Shown in pieces: positions 45,010 through 53,768 of a stretch of 64,000 nucleotides of DNA. The stretch spans positions 23,843-87,842 of the forward strand of contig JACPIQ010000063.1 in the NCBI GenBank assembly GCA_016188005.1, in the 5' to 3' direction. Below the pieces are notes generated by a model. It did not search any database. It saw nothing but the letters and a program-made list of their open reading frames with translations, and was not told the origin of the DNA. This DNA comes from Candidatus Rokuibacteriota bacterium. Its GTDB lineage: Bacteria; Methylomirabilota; Methylomirabilia; Rokubacteriales; CSP1-6. A program made the position numbers and the translations under genes. The stretch's first letter is position 1, and each line of letters starts with the position of its first letter.

Positions 45010-47743
45010 GTCGCTTCCCTCCGCGGACGGCACGGGGCTCCTTGATCTGCGCCTGCGCCGCCGCCAGCCAGGCGATGGGAACCATGAAGGGGGAGCAGGA
45101 CACGTAGTTCATGCCCACGCGGTGACAGAACTCCACGGACGAGGGCTCCCCGCCGTGCTCGCCGCAGATCCCCACCTTCAGCTTCGGGCGCGTCCGGCGC
45201 CCACGCTCGATGCCGATCTTGATCATCTCCCCGACGCCTTCCTGGTCCAGCACGGCGAAGGGATCGAACGGGAGGATCTTGTGCTCGAGGTAGTAGGGCA
45301 GGAACTTGCCGATGTCGTCCCGGCTGTAGCCGAAGGTCATCTGCGTCAGGTCGTTGGTGCCGAAGGAAAAGAATTCGGCGCACTGCGCCATCTGATCCGC
45401 GATGAGCGCCGCCCGCGGCAGCTCGATCATGGTGCCCACCGTGTAGGGAATGCGCGCCCCCATCTCCCCTTCCACCGCCGCCGCCACCCGCCGGGTCATC
45501 TCGTCGGTGACCTTCATCTCGGCCAGAGTCCCCGTGAGCGGGATCATGATCTCGGGCTCCACCTTGATCCCTCGCTTCGCCACCGCGCAGGCGGCCTCCA
45601 TGATGGCGCGCACCTGCATCTCGTAGATCTCGGGGAAGGTGATCCCGAGCCGGCACCCACGGTGCCCGAGCATCGGGTTCTGCTCCATCAGCGCCTCGAG
45701 CCGCGCCTTGAGGGCGCCCAGTTCCGCGTGGTGCGCGGGGTTGATGCGCAGCGCATCGAGCTTCGTGTACTCCTCGAGCACGTCCTTGTACTTCGGGAGG
45801 AACTCGTGGAGCGGCGGGTCCAGCAGCCGGATCGTCACCGGGAAGCCCGCCATGGCGGTGAAGATCCCCTCGAAGTCCTCCCGCTGGAAGGGCAGGAGGC
45901 GGGCCACCGCGGCTTGCCGCGCCTCGGTGTCCTGCGCCATGATCATCTCGCGGACGATCGGAATGCGCTCCTCGCCGAAGAACATGTGCTCGGTGCGGAC
46001 CAGCCCGATGCCCTCGGCCTCGAACTCGCGGGCGGCCCGCGCGTCCCGCGGCGTGTCGGCGTTGGCCCGGACTCGCGTGGTGCTGACCTCCCGCGCCCAC
46101 CCCAGGAGCTGCTTGAACTCCCGGGAGAGCGTGGGCTCCACCAGCGGCACGGTACCGACGATCACCTCGCCGGTGGACCCGTTGAGCGTGATCACCTGCC
46201 CCTCCCGCACCACGCTGCGGCCCGCGCGGAAGAGGCGGTTCTCCTCGTCCACCACCACGTCCCCCGCGCCCACCACGCAGCACTTGCCCATGCCGCGCGC
46301 GACGACGGCAGCGTGGGAGGTGAGGCCGCCGCGAGAGGTGAGGATGCCCTGGGCGGCGTGCATGCCCGCCACGTCCTCGGGGGAGGTCTCGGTCCGGACC
46401 AGGATGACGTGCTCGTTGCGGAGCGCCATCTCCACCGCCTGCTCCGGGTCGAACACGACCTTGCCGGACGCCGCGCCGGGCGCCGCCGGCAGGCCGCGGG
46501 CGATGGCCGCGTACCGGGCTCCCGGGTCCACGGTGGGGTGCAGGAGCTGGTGCAGGGAGGCGGGATCGACCCGCAGGAGGGCGTCGCCCCGCTTCTTGAC
46601 GAGCCCCTCCTTGACCATCTCCACGGCGACGCGGACGGCCGCCGCCGCCGTCCGCTTGCCCGAGCGCGTCTGCAGGATGAAGAGCCGTCCCTCCTGCACG
46701 GTGAACTCGATGTCCTGCATGTCCCGGTAGTGCTTCTCCAGCCGGTCCTTGATCGTGACCAGCTGGGCGTACACCTTGGGCAGGCGCCGCTCCAGCGCGC
46801 TCACCGGCTCGGGCGTCCGGATCCCCGCCACCACGTCCTCGCCCTGGGCGTTGATCAGGAACTCACCGAAGAAGCGCCGCTCCCCCGTGGAGGGGTCGCG
46901 GGTGAAGCAGACCCCGGTGCCGGAGGTCTCGCCCAGGTTGCCGAACACCATGGCCATCACCGTGACCGCCGTGCCCCAGTCGTCGGGCAGGCGATGGATG
47001 CGCCGGTAGTCGACCGCCTTCTTGGCGAACCACGAGTCGAAGACGGCATTGATGGCCAGCCGCAGCTGCTCGGACGGGTCCTGCGGGAAGGGCTGCCCGG
47101 TCTGCTCCTGCACGAGCCGCTTGGAGTCGGACACGAGCCCCTGGAGCGCTTCTGCCGGGACCTCCGCATCCGTCCCGGCGCCGGTCCGGTCCTTGGTCTC
47201 GTCCAGCAGCTTGTCGAAGGCCCGGCGGTCGATGCCGAGGACCACATCCGCGAAGATGGTGATGAAGCGCCGGTAACAGTCCCAGGCGAAGCGCTCGTTC
47301 TTCGTCCAGCGCGCCAGCCCTGTCACCGTCTTGTCGTTGAGGCCGAGGTTGAGCACGGTGTCCATCATGCCGGGCATCGAGGCCCGCGCCCCTGAGCGGA
47401 CGGAGACGAGCAGCGGACGCTCGGGGTCCCCCAGCTTGAGCCCGACCGAAGCTTCCAGGCGCGCGAGGCCGTCGAGGACCTGGGCCCAGAGGCCACCGGG
47501 CTGCTTCTTGCCCCCGGCCACGTATGCGGCCCAGGCCTGCGTGGTGATCGTGAAGCCGGGCGGCACCGGGATGCCGAGGTTGGTCATCTCGGCGATCTCG
47601 CACCCCTTGCCGCCCAGGAGGTCGCGCATGGCGCTCGAACCCTCCGCCTTGCCGCTGGCGAAGAAGTACACGTACTTCGGCCCGCGCACGCCTCGCTTCG
47701 GAGCCTTTGCCCGCGACTGCCTCCCCGACCCTGCCTTCCCCAT
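45002..47743 (-). CDS. ppdK: Pyruvate, phosphate dikinase
   Basis: Interconverts pyruvate + ATP + Pi and PEP + AMP + PPi. The 913-aa protein has the N-terminal nucleotide domain (LLGGKGCEIAEMTNLGIPVPPGFTI-type block) and the phospho-histidine in LTSRGGLTSHAAVVARGMGK with CCVVGAGD. The C-terminal PEP/pyruvate barrel contains GRRTRPKLKVGICGEHGGEP and the catalytic Cys in GMNYVSCSPFMVPIA. It is the promoter-proximal gene of the large amino-acid operon and has an attenuator-like leader. Confidence 0.97.
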   Translation of the reverse strand: MGKAGSGRQSRAKAPKRGVRGPKYVYFFASGKAEGSSAMRDLLGGKGCEIAEMTNLGIPVPPGFTITTQAWAAYVAGGKKQPGGLWAQVLDGLARLEASVGLKLGDPERPLLVSVRSGARASMPGMMDTVLNLGLNDKTVTGLARWTKNERFAWDCYRRFITIFADVVLGIDRRAFDKLLDETKDRTGAGTDAEVPAEALQGLVSDSKRLVQEQTGQPFPQDPSEQLRLAINAVFDSWFAKKAVDYRRIHRLPDDWGTAVTVMAMVFGNLGETSGTGVCFTRDPSTGERRFFGEFLINAQGEDVVAGIRTPEPVSALERRLPKVYAQLVTIKDRLEKHYRDMQDIEFTVQEGRLFILQTRSGKRTAAAAVRVAVEMVKEGLVKKRGDALLRVDPASLHQLLHPTVDPGARYAAIARGLPAAPGAASGKVVFDPEQAVEMALRNEHVILVRTETSPEDVAGMHAAQGILTSRGGLTSHAAVVARGMGKCCVVGAGDVVVDEENRLFRAGRSVVREGQVITLNGSTGEVIVGTVPLVEPTLSREFKQLLGWAREVSTTRVRANADTPRDARAAREFEAEGIGLVRTEHMFFGEERIPIVREMIMAQDTEARQAAVARLLPFQREDFEGIFTAMAGFPVTIRLLDPPLHEFLPKYKDVLEEYTKLDALRINPAHHAELGALKARLEALMEQNPMLGHRGCRLGITFPEIYEMQVRAIMEAACAVAKRGIKVEPEIMIPLTGTLAEMKVTDEMTRRVAAAVEGEMGARIPYTVGTMIELPRAALIADQMAQCAEFFSFGTNDLTQMTFGYSRDDIGKFLPYYLEHKILPFDPFAVLDQEGVGEMIKIGIERGRRTRPKLKVGICGEHGGEPSSVEFCHRVGMNYVSCSPFMVPIAWLAAAQAQIKEPRAVRGGKRHA

Positions 47744-47780
47744 TCAGTGCCCCTCCGGCTGCGATCGCTCCTGACAGGAG

Positions 47781-47806
47781 AAAAAGACAGGCCCACGAGG
47801 GGCCTG
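47781..47806 (-). terminator. Intrinsic terminator-like hairpin in the ppdK leader
   Basis: Read on the minus strand, CAGGCCC (47800-47806) and GGGCCTG (47788-47794) form a 7-bp GC stem with a 5-base loop, followed at once by TCTTTTT (47781-47787). It lies after the predicted transcription start and before the ppdK ATG at 47743, so it would act as an attenuator rather than end an upstream gene. The nearest upstream gene on this strand ends at 47902, beyond the ppdK promoter. Confidence 0.6.
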
Positions 47807-47831
47807 GAGCCGACTTCCACGCTAGCCGCTA

Positions 47832-47860
47832 ATGCTAAGGGAGCCGATCGGGGATGTCAA
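47832..47860 (-). promoter_or_regulatory. Sigma70-type promoter of the ppdK-ilv-leu operon
   Basis: The minus strand has a perfect TTGACA (47855-47860), a 17-base spacer and TAGCAT (47832-47837; 4/6). The start point near 47825 gives a leader of about 80 bases that contains the terminator hairpin. An AT-rich patch (gaatattcg) lies just upstream of the -35. Confidence 0.65.
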
Positions 47861-47901
47861 CGAATATTCTTCCTCCACGGGCACTTACGTGGGGTCGCGG
47901 G

Positions 47902-48681
47902 TCAGCTGGAGGGGCTCTTCCGCGGGGCGGGGCCCGCACCGGACTCTCGCGTCCCCGCGCTCAGGGAGCCCATCACCAGCCGCTCGACGGCGACGAGATG
48001 GTCGAGCACGGCTTGCTGCGCGGCCGGCTCGTCGCGATTCCGGATCGCCTCGAGGATCCGCGCGTGGTCCCGATGCGATCGCGTCGGACGCCCGGGGGTC
48101 TGAAGCAGCTCCTCCCGGCTCTGGGTGAGCAGGTCCACGAGCGCGCTCACGATGCGGGTGATGGCGCGGTTGTGGGTGCTGTTGGCCAGGGCGGCGTGAA
48201 AGGCGGCATCCTGCGCCAGCCCGGTCCGCCCCTGGGCCACCTCCTTCTCCTGGACCTCCAGGATGCGCTCCATCTCGGCCAGTTCCTCGGCGGTGGCCCG
48301 CCGGGCGGCCAGCCCTGCGATGGCCGGCTCGATCAGGCGGCGGGCCTCGAAGAGCTCCCCCACCGCCTCGCGATGTGGGAGGATCACCAGGGCCAGCGGC
48401 TCGATGAGGGTCTCCACCGAGATGTCCCGGACGAAGGCGCCCTCTCCCGCCCGGATCTCGATGAGACCCCGGCTCTCGAGCGAGCGGAGCGCCTCCCGCA
48501 CCGAGGTGCGGCTCACCCTGAACTTCTCGGCCAGCTCCCGCTCGGGGGGCAGCCGGTCGCCGGACCGGAGCCTCCCCTCGCCGATGAGCTGCTTGACCTG
48601 GCGGACGATCTCCTCGTAGATCCGGGTGGACTTGATCGGCTCCACGTCCGGCCAGTCGGCGGGACGCCCGTCGGCGGTCAT
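47902..48681 (-). CDS. GntR-family (FadR/FCD) transcriptional regulator
   Basis: 259-aa repressor-type protein. The N-terminal winged helix (about residues 18-85) has LPPERELAEKFRVSRTSVREALRSL and the FCD ligand domain follows. Metal-type residues are visible in DAAFHAALANS, SHRDHARILEAI and VLDHLVAVERLV. It is the last gene of the minus-strand operon oorGD-oorA-oorB-tctCBA-terC and overlaps terC by ATGA. A TGGTnnnACCA operator, the FadR-subfamily type, lies at the operon promoter (56423-56433), so autoregulation is plausible. Confidence 0.9.
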   Translation of the reverse strand: MTADGRPADWPDVEPIKSTRIYEEIVRQVKQLIGEGRLRSGDRLPPERELAEKFRVSRTSVREALRSLESRGLIEIRAGEGAFVRDISVETLIEPLALVILPHREAVGELFEARRLIEPAIAGLAARRATAEELAEMERILEVQEKEVAQGRTGLAQDAAFHAALANSTHNRAITRIVSALVDLLTQSREELLQTPGRPTRSHRDHARILEAIRNRDEPAAQQAVLDHLVAVERLVMGSLSAGTRESGAGPAPRKSPSS

Positions 48682-49373
48682 TCCACGCCCGCCTCGCTCC
48701 CGGCCAGCGCCCGCCGCCGGGCCGTCATCCAGCCCACCAGCATGATCCCGCCCGCCAGCACCGCACGCACGGTCCACTCGACCAGGCGCGGGGTCTCCCC
48801 GATCCGCTGGACCACGAAATCGTCGTGGACGATCATCTTCCCGGCCACCTCGCCCAGGATCCCGCCCGCGATCAGGATGATCCACGCATACCGGTTCATG
48901 AGGGTCGCCAGGACCCCGCTCCCCCAGACGACGATGGGAATGGAGAGCCCGATCCCGAAGACCACCAGCGTCAGATTCCCCTCGGCGGCGCCCGCGACGC
49001 CGATGACGTTGTCGAGACTCATCACCACGTCAGCGACGATGATGATCCAGATGGCCTCGAGCAGGGTCGTGCCGTGCCGGACATGTCCTTCCCCGCCGCC
49101 CCCATCCGACTGGCGCACGAGCTTGATGGCGATCCAGACGAGCGCGAGGCCGCCGACGACTTGCAGCAGGGGGATGCGGAGCAAGTACGTGATGATCGCG
49201 ATGAAGATCAGGCGCAGGCCCACGGCCCCCGCTGCCCCCCAGATCCGCCCCTGGAGCTGCTGCCGCTTCGGCAGGGTGCGGACGGCGAGCGCGATGACGA
49301 GCGCGTTGTCGCCGGCCAGGGCCAGATCGATCACGACGATCTTCAGGACACCGACGATGAAATCGAGGCTCAC
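48678..49373 (-). CDS. TerC-family integral membrane protein
   Basis: 231-aa protein with about seven helices and the TerC acidic motifs DLALAGDNALVIALAVR and ADVVMSLDNVIGVAGAA. The YjbE/TerC group includes manganese exporters and proteins that aid metal loading of secreted enzymes. Start GTG 49371-49373. Its place between tctA and the GntR regulator suggests a link to the uptake/oxidation operon, but the substrate is unknown. Confidence 0.85.
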   Translation of the reverse strand: MSLDFIVGVLKIVVIDLALAGDNALVIALAVRTLPKRQQLQGRIWGAAGAVGLRLIFIAIITYLLRIPLLQVVGGLALVWIAIKLVRQSDGGGGEGHVRHGTTLLEAIWIIIVADVVMSLDNVIGVAGAAEGNLTLVVFGIGLSIPIVVWGSGVLATLMNRYAWIILIAGGILGEVAGKMIVHDDFVVQRIGETPRLVEWTVRAVLAGGIMLVGWMTARRRALAGSEAGVE

Positions 49374-49395
49374 GGCTCCCCCGGACGCTCCGGCA

Positions 49396-50913
49396 TCAGC
49401 TGCCGCCCTGCGCGGGCGCGACGGCGCGGCCCCGGAGGCGGCGCCAGTAGGGCGTGATCAGCGGCAAGGCGAAGAAGAAGAGCGCCACGGCCGTGATGGC
49501 GCCGGAGATGGGTCGATTCAGGAGGATGAGCAGCGAGCCCTGCGACATGATCAGGCTCTGCCGGAGCGCGTTCTCGGCCAAGTCGCCCAGGACGAGGGCG
49601 AGCACGAGCGGGGCCAGCGGGTAGTCGAGCTTCTTGAACACGTAGCCGATCACGCCGAACACCAGCATATACCAGATGTCGATCATGCTGCCATGGACGG
49701 AGTAGGCCCCGATGGCGCACACGGCGACGATGAGCGGGGTCAGGATCGCGAAGGGAATCCGCAGGATGGCCGCGAAGAACGGCACGAAGAGCAGCACCAT
49801 GGCGACGCCGATGACGTTGCCGGTGTACATGCTGGCGATGAGTCCCCAGACGAACTCGGGCTGCTCCTTGAACAGCATGGGCCCCGGCTGCAGGCCCCAG
49901 ATGATGAGCCCGCCCAGCATGACCGCGGCCGTGGGCGAGCCGGGGATGCCCAGCGTGATCATCGGCAGGAGGGCAGCGCCGCCGGCCGCATGCGCCGCGG
50001 TCTCCGGGGCCACCACCCCCTCGATCTCACCCTTGCCGAAGCCCTCCGGGTGCCGGGAGAAGCGCTTGGCGAAGGCGTAGCTCATGAACGAGGCCGGCGT
50101 GGCGCCGCCGGGCTTGAAGCCCATCCAGAATCCGATCATGGAGCCGCGGATGAAGGTGCGCCAGTACCGCGGCAGCGTTCTCCACGTCTCCCACACCACG
50201 CGCGGGTTGATCCGGGCGCTCGCCCCTCTGAAGGAGAGCCCCTCCTCCACCGTGAGGAGGATCTCGCCGATGCCGAAGAGCCCGATGACGGCGACGATGA
50301 AGTCGAAGCCCTTCATGAGCTCCGTGAACCCGAAGGTCAGGCGCAGCGCGCCGGTGACGATGTCCAGGCCCACGGAGGCCAGGACGAAGCCCAGGAGGAT
50401 GGAGACGAGGGACTTGACGGGGCTGCCGCCGCCCAGACCGATGAACGACGAGAAGGTCAGGAGCTGGATGGCGAAGAACTCGGGCGGACCGAACCGGAGG
50501 GCGACCTCCGCCAGGACCGGGGCGAACAGGGTGATCAGCACCACGGAGAACAGCGCGCCCACGAAGGACGACGTGAAGGCGGCGGTCAGGGCCTGCCCTC
50601 CCTCCCCCCGCCGGGCCATGGGGAAGCCGTCGAAGGTGGTGGCCACGGACCAGGGCTCCCCGGGGATGTTGAAAAGGATGGAGGTGATGGCCCCGCCGAA
50701 CAGCGCGCCCCAGTACAGGCTCGTCAGCAGGATGATGGCGGAGGTCGGGGGCATGGTGAAGGTCAGCGGCAGCAGGATGGCCACCCCGTTGGCTCCCCCG
50801 AGGCCCGGGAGCACGCCGATGACCGTGCCCAGCGCGATGCCGACCACCGCGACCATCAGGTTGTGGGGCTGCAGGGCGACCTGGAACCCCAACAGGAGAT
50901 TCTCGAGGCCCAT
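49396..50913 (-). CDS. tctA: Tripartite tricarboxylate transporter large membrane subunit
   Basis: TctA-family permease of 505 aa with about twelve helices. It carries the signature GTVIGVLPGLGGANGVAILLPL near the N-terminus and its inverted counterpart around MITLGIPGSPTAAVMLGGLII. With TctB and the TctC binding protein it forms a secondary, binding-protein-dependent importer for carboxylates. The next gene, terC, begins 22 bases on. Confidence 0.95.
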   Translation of the reverse strand: MGLENLLLGFQVALQPHNLMVAVVGIALGTVIGVLPGLGGANGVAILLPLTFTMPPTSAIILLTSLYWGALFGGAITSILFNIPGEPWSVATTFDGFPMARRGEGGQALTAAFTSSFVGALFSVVLITLFAPVLAEVALRFGPPEFFAIQLLTFSSFIGLGGGSPVKSLVSILLGFVLASVGLDIVTGALRLTFGFTELMKGFDFIVAVIGLFGIGEILLTVEEGLSFRGASARINPRVVWETWRTLPRYWRTFIRGSMIGFWMGFKPGGATPASFMSYAFAKRFSRHPEGFGKGEIEGVVAPETAAHAAGGAALLPMITLGIPGSPTAAVMLGGLIIWGLQPGPMLFKEQPEFVWGLIASMYTGNVIGVAMVLLFVPFFAAILRIPFAILTPLIVAVCAIGAYSVHGSMIDIWYMLVFGVIGYVFKKLDYPLAPLVLALVLGDLAENALRQSLIMSQGSLLILLNRPISGAITAVALFFFALPLITPYWRRLRGRAVAPAQGGS

Positions 50914-50999
50914 CGGCTAGCGCCCCACCAAGCAATCGGGAGGCGGGGGCGCGAGGCGTACTCGGACGTACGTTGAGCGCACGCGCCGTTGGGCTCGCA

Positions 51000-51461
51000 C
51001 TAGTAGCCCAGCCAGGCCTCGAGCGGGCCCTTGGGCATGGGCACGAGGAACCATCTTTCGAAGACGAGGAAGGTGATCACGGGGAACGCGACGGCCAACC
51101 CCGCGGCGGCCGCCCACGAGTGCCGTCCGACCCACCGCATGTAGAAGGCCAGGTAGAGCGCCGCCGCGACATAGAGGCCGATGGCCTGCGTGAGCACGAC
51201 GAAGGCGGCCGCCGGGCCCACCACCGCCAGCACCGGGCCGAGTGCCTGGCGGGTCACGAAGGCATAGGGGCTGGCGCGCCGGCCGGCCTTGACCGCGATC
51301 GCCAGGCAGCACCCGATCAGGAGGACGGCGAGCCAGAACGGGAAGAAGCCGCTCTGGGGCCCGTCCGTCCCCCAGCGGATCCCCAGGCGCAGGGCATCCA
51401 CCAGGACGAGCACGCCCACCGCGGCGAGGATCGCTGCCGTGATCAGGTTAGCGGCACGCAT
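51000..51461 (-). CDS. tctB: Tripartite tricarboxylate transporter small membrane subunit
   Basis: 153-aa protein with four hydrophobic helices, the usual TctB size and layout. GPQSGFFPFWLAVLLIGCCLAI is the characteristic first loop and second helix, and the C-terminus is YAFYMRW-like followed by VITFLVFERWFLVPMPKG. It lies between tctC and tctA, with an 86-base gap before tctA that contains a short gtac-based palindrome only. Confidence 0.9.
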   Translation of the reverse strand: MRAANLITAAILAAVGVLVLVDALRLGIRWGTDGPQSGFFPFWLAVLLIGCCLAIAVKAGRRASPYAFVTRQALGPVLAVVGPAAAFVVLTQAIGLYVAAALYLAFYMRWVGRHSWAAAAGLAVAFPVITFLVFERWFLVPMPKGPLEAWLGY

Positions 51462-51500
51462 CGGGCGGCCGGGACCGGGACGATCGAGGACCTGGCCCGC

Positions 51501-52487
51501 CTACTTCTTGAGGAGGCCGCCCTTGGTCATGAGCTCCTTGTGGAGCTGTTCCGCCCCCGCCACCCACTTGACATAGTCGGGGCCGGTGAGCCAGGAGGGC
51601 TTGAGTGCGCCCCTGGAGAGGTACTCCTTGAACTCGGCGGAGTCATAGACCTTCTTGAGGAAGCCCTGGTACCACTCCACGGCTTCCTTGGGCATGTCGG
51701 GCGCGCCGAAGATGCCGCGCAGCATGAGGTAGTTGATGTCCGCGCCGATCGCTTCCTTGATCGTCGGGATGTCCTTCCAGTCGGCGTCCGGGATGCGCGC
51801 GGTATCGAACACCGCCAGGGGTCGGACCCGCCCCGCCTTCCAGTGGCTGGCGCACTCGATGGGGTTGTTCACCGTGGAGTCCACGTGCTTGCCCACGAGG
51901 TTCACGCAGACCTCGCCGCCGCCCTTGAAGGGGACGTAGGTGAACTTCACCCCCTGGGACTGCTCCAGCAGGATCGTGATGATCTGGTCCTCCTGGGCGG
52001 AGCCGGTCCCGCCCATCTTCATGACCCCGCCCTTCTCCTTCACGGCCGCGAGGTATTCCTTGGCGGTCTTGTAGGGCGTCTCGCCGTTCACCCAGAGGAT
52101 GAACTGGTCGAGCGCCATGCGGGCGACAGGGGTCAGATCCTTCCAGTTGAACGGAACGCCGGTGTGTAACGGCGTGGTGAAGAGGTTGGAGAGCGTGATG
52201 ATGATGGTGTGGGCGTCGCCCTTCTTGCCCTTGACGTGCAGGAACCCTTCGGCTCCGGCGCCGCCGGACTTGTTGACCACGATGAGGGGCCGCGGGGAGA
52301 GCTTGTGCTTCTCGGCGATCCCCGCGATGAGGCGGGCCATCTGGTCCGCCCCGCCGCCGGTGCCGGCCGGGATCACGAACTCGATGGGCTTGGTGGGCTC
52401 CCAGGCGGCGTGGGCGGCCAGCGGCAGGGCCGTGCACAGCGTGAGGGCGATGATCAGACAGGCAAGAGGTCCCCGTCGGAGTCCCAT
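51501..52487 (-). CDS. tctC: Tripartite tricarboxylate transporter substrate-binding protein
   Basis: 328-aa periplasmic binding protein of the Bug/TctC family. The signal peptide MGLRRGPLACLIIALTLC... ends near AAHA/AW. WEPTKPIEFVIPAGTGGGADQMARLIA and VVNKSGGAGAEGFLHVKGKKGD follow, the two strands and loops that hold a carboxylate in this family. AGGAGG lies 7 bases before the ATG 52485-52487. Linkage to the oxidoreductase genes suggests that the ligand is that enzyme's substrate. Confidence 0.93.
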   Translation of the reverse strand: MGLRRGPLACLIIALTLCTALPLAAHAAWEPTKPIEFVIPAGTGGGADQMARLIAGIAEKHKLSPRPLIVVNKSGGAGAEGFLHVKGKKGDAHTIIITLSNLFTTPLHTGVPFNWKDLTPVARMALDQFILWVNGETPYKTAKEYLAAVKEKGGVMKMGGTGSAQEDQIITILLEQSQGVKFTYVPFKGGGEVCVNLVGKHVDSTVNNPIECASHWKAGRVRPLAVFDTARIPDADWKDIPTIKEAIGADINYLMLRGIFGAPDMPKEAVEWYQGFLKKVYDSAEFKEYLSRGALKPSWLTGPDYVKWVAGAEQLHKELMTKGGLLKK

Positions 52488-52594
52488 GCGGCATCCTCCT
52501 CGCGGTCGTGCTGCGGGTGTGAGGCCATTCTCCCGATCGCGGTCGGGAACTGCCGGAGTCCGGAGGACAGCGGGGCTTGCCCTTCGCACCGCGC

Positions 52595-52632
52595 CAGGGC
52601 CGGGCTCCAGGGACCCCGGGGTCCCGGCCCTG
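52595..52632. other. Intercistronic hairpin between the beta-subunit gene and tctC
   Basis: cagggccggg (52595-52604) pairs with cccggccctg (52623-52632), a perfect 10-bp stem. The loop contains another palindrome (ggaccccggggtcc). It lies in the 164-base gap after the oxidoreductase beta gene. No U-run follows, so partial termination or mRNA processing between the enzyme and transporter genes is possible. Confidence 0.5.
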
Positions 52633-52651
52633 CGGGCGATGCCGACACGCA

Positions 52652-53671
52652 CTAGGGCATCGGCACTACCGGCCTCTTCTCCTTCCAGAACGGGATAACG
52701 CCGGGAATCTCCCACTTGTTCCACATCTCGTCAACCTTGGACTGGAAATAGTCCAGGTCCTCCTCGGTGAAGTGGGCGAAGCGCCCCTGCTTGAGCAGGT
52801 ACTCCCGGACGGGCCTGCGCGGGCGCCCCTCGGCGATGGCCTTGGTCTTGCCGTAGTGGCGAACCACGCCGTCCTCGACCTCGTAGAGGGGGAAGATGCC
52901 CGTCTCGACGGCCAGCTCGCCCAGCTCGTGGGAGAGCATCGGGTCGAAGTCCCACCCCTTCGGGCAGGGATCGAAGGAGTGGATGAAGGTGGGCCCGCCG
53001 ATCGAGAGCGCCTTCCGCACCTTGTTCATCATGTCCACGGCGTAGGAGGCGTCCACCGTGGCCACGTAGCGGCACTCCGGATGCCCGGCCGCGAGCATGC
53101 CGGCCGTGTTCTTCTTCCAGCGCGTGTGCAGGATGCGCTTCACGGAGCCGGGGGGGCTGAAGGTGGTATGGGCGCCGTAGGGCGTCGAGCCCGAGACCTG
53201 GATGTCCGTGTTGGCGTACGACTCGTTGTCGTAGAGGAAGATGAGGCAGTTGTACTCCTTGTGGGTGAGCGTCGCCGAGATGGCGGCGAGCCCCATGTCG
53301 GCGCCTCCCCCGTCACCGCAGAAGGCGATGACGTTGATGGGCTCGGCCTTCATCCGCCCCTTTCGCATGAGCGCCTTGAGGCCGGCCGCGGTGCCGAGCG
53401 CCGCGGACCCCGACGAGCCGAGCTGCGTGTGCATCCACGGCACCACCCAGGGTGTCGTGTAGTAGGTGGTGTTCGCCACGTACATGCAGCCCGTGGCGCC
53501 GAGCACGATGGTCCGCGGCCCCGCGGCCTTGATCATGAGCCGCATGACGAGGGCCGATTCGCATCCCTGGCAGGTGCGGTGCCCGGAGGTGAAGTACTCC
53601 TCCACGGACACCTTCTTCACGCCCTTGAAGAGCGGCAGGGCCTGTGTGGCGTTGGTGAAGGTCTCTGGCAT
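52652..53671 (-). CDS. 2-oxoacid/oxalate:ferredoxin oxidoreductase beta subunit
   Basis: 339-aa ThDP-binding subunit. Cluster cysteines are in SGHRTCQGCESALVMR and GATGCMYVANTTYYTTPW, with a later Cys in FDPCPKGW. The ThDP/Mg motif is FCGDGGGADMGLAAIS followed by YDNESYANTDIQVSGST. It is homologous to PorB of pyruvate:ferredoxin oxidoreductase and to the beta subunit of oxalate oxidoreductase. AAGGAG lies 8 bases before the ATG at 53669-53671. Confidence 0.92.
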   Translation of the reverse strand: MPETFTNATQALPLFKGVKKVSVEEYFTSGHRTCQGCESALVMRLMIKAAGPRTIVLGATGCMYVANTTYYTTPWVVPWMHTQLGSSGSAALGTAAGLKALMRKGRMKAEPINVIAFCGDGGGADMGLAAISATLTHKEYNCLIFLYDNESYANTDIQVSGSTPYGAHTTFSPPGSVKRILHTRWKKNTAGMLAAGHPECRYVATVDASYAVDMMNKVRKALSIGGPTFIHSFDPCPKGWDFDPMLSHELGELAVETGIFPLYEVEDGVVRHYGKTKAIAEGRPRRPVREYLLKQGRFAHFTEEDLDYFQSKVDEMWNKWEIPGVIPFWKEKRPVVPMP

Positions 53672-53718
53672 GGGTGTTTCTCCTTGCCTCGGCGTCTCGG
53701 CGACGCCCTTTACTTACC

Positions 53719-53746
53719 GGCAACGCCCCGCTGCGCGGGGCTTGCC
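53719..53746. other. Hairpin between alpha- and beta-subunit genes
   Basis: ggcaa-c-gccccgc (53719-53731) pairs with gcggggc-ttgcc (53735-53746), 12 bp with a single bulged C and a 3-base loop. It lies in the 97-base gap between the alpha and beta genes. It resembles a REP-type or mRNA-stabilising hairpin. Confidence 0.55.
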
Positions 53747-53768
53747 ATGTGGTGGCTTCGCCTCGTCC

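Noticed and set aside
47781..47806. Terminator of the GntR-containing operon
   Set aside because: The GntR gene ends at 47902, the ppdK promoter lies in between, and the hairpin is downstream of that promoter, so leader attenuation is the simpler reading.
47854..50976. Long plus-strand open frame opposite the GntR, terC and tctA genes
   Set aside because: Composition is His/Asp/Gly/Arg-rich shadow coding; the minus-strand genes carry the conserved motifs.
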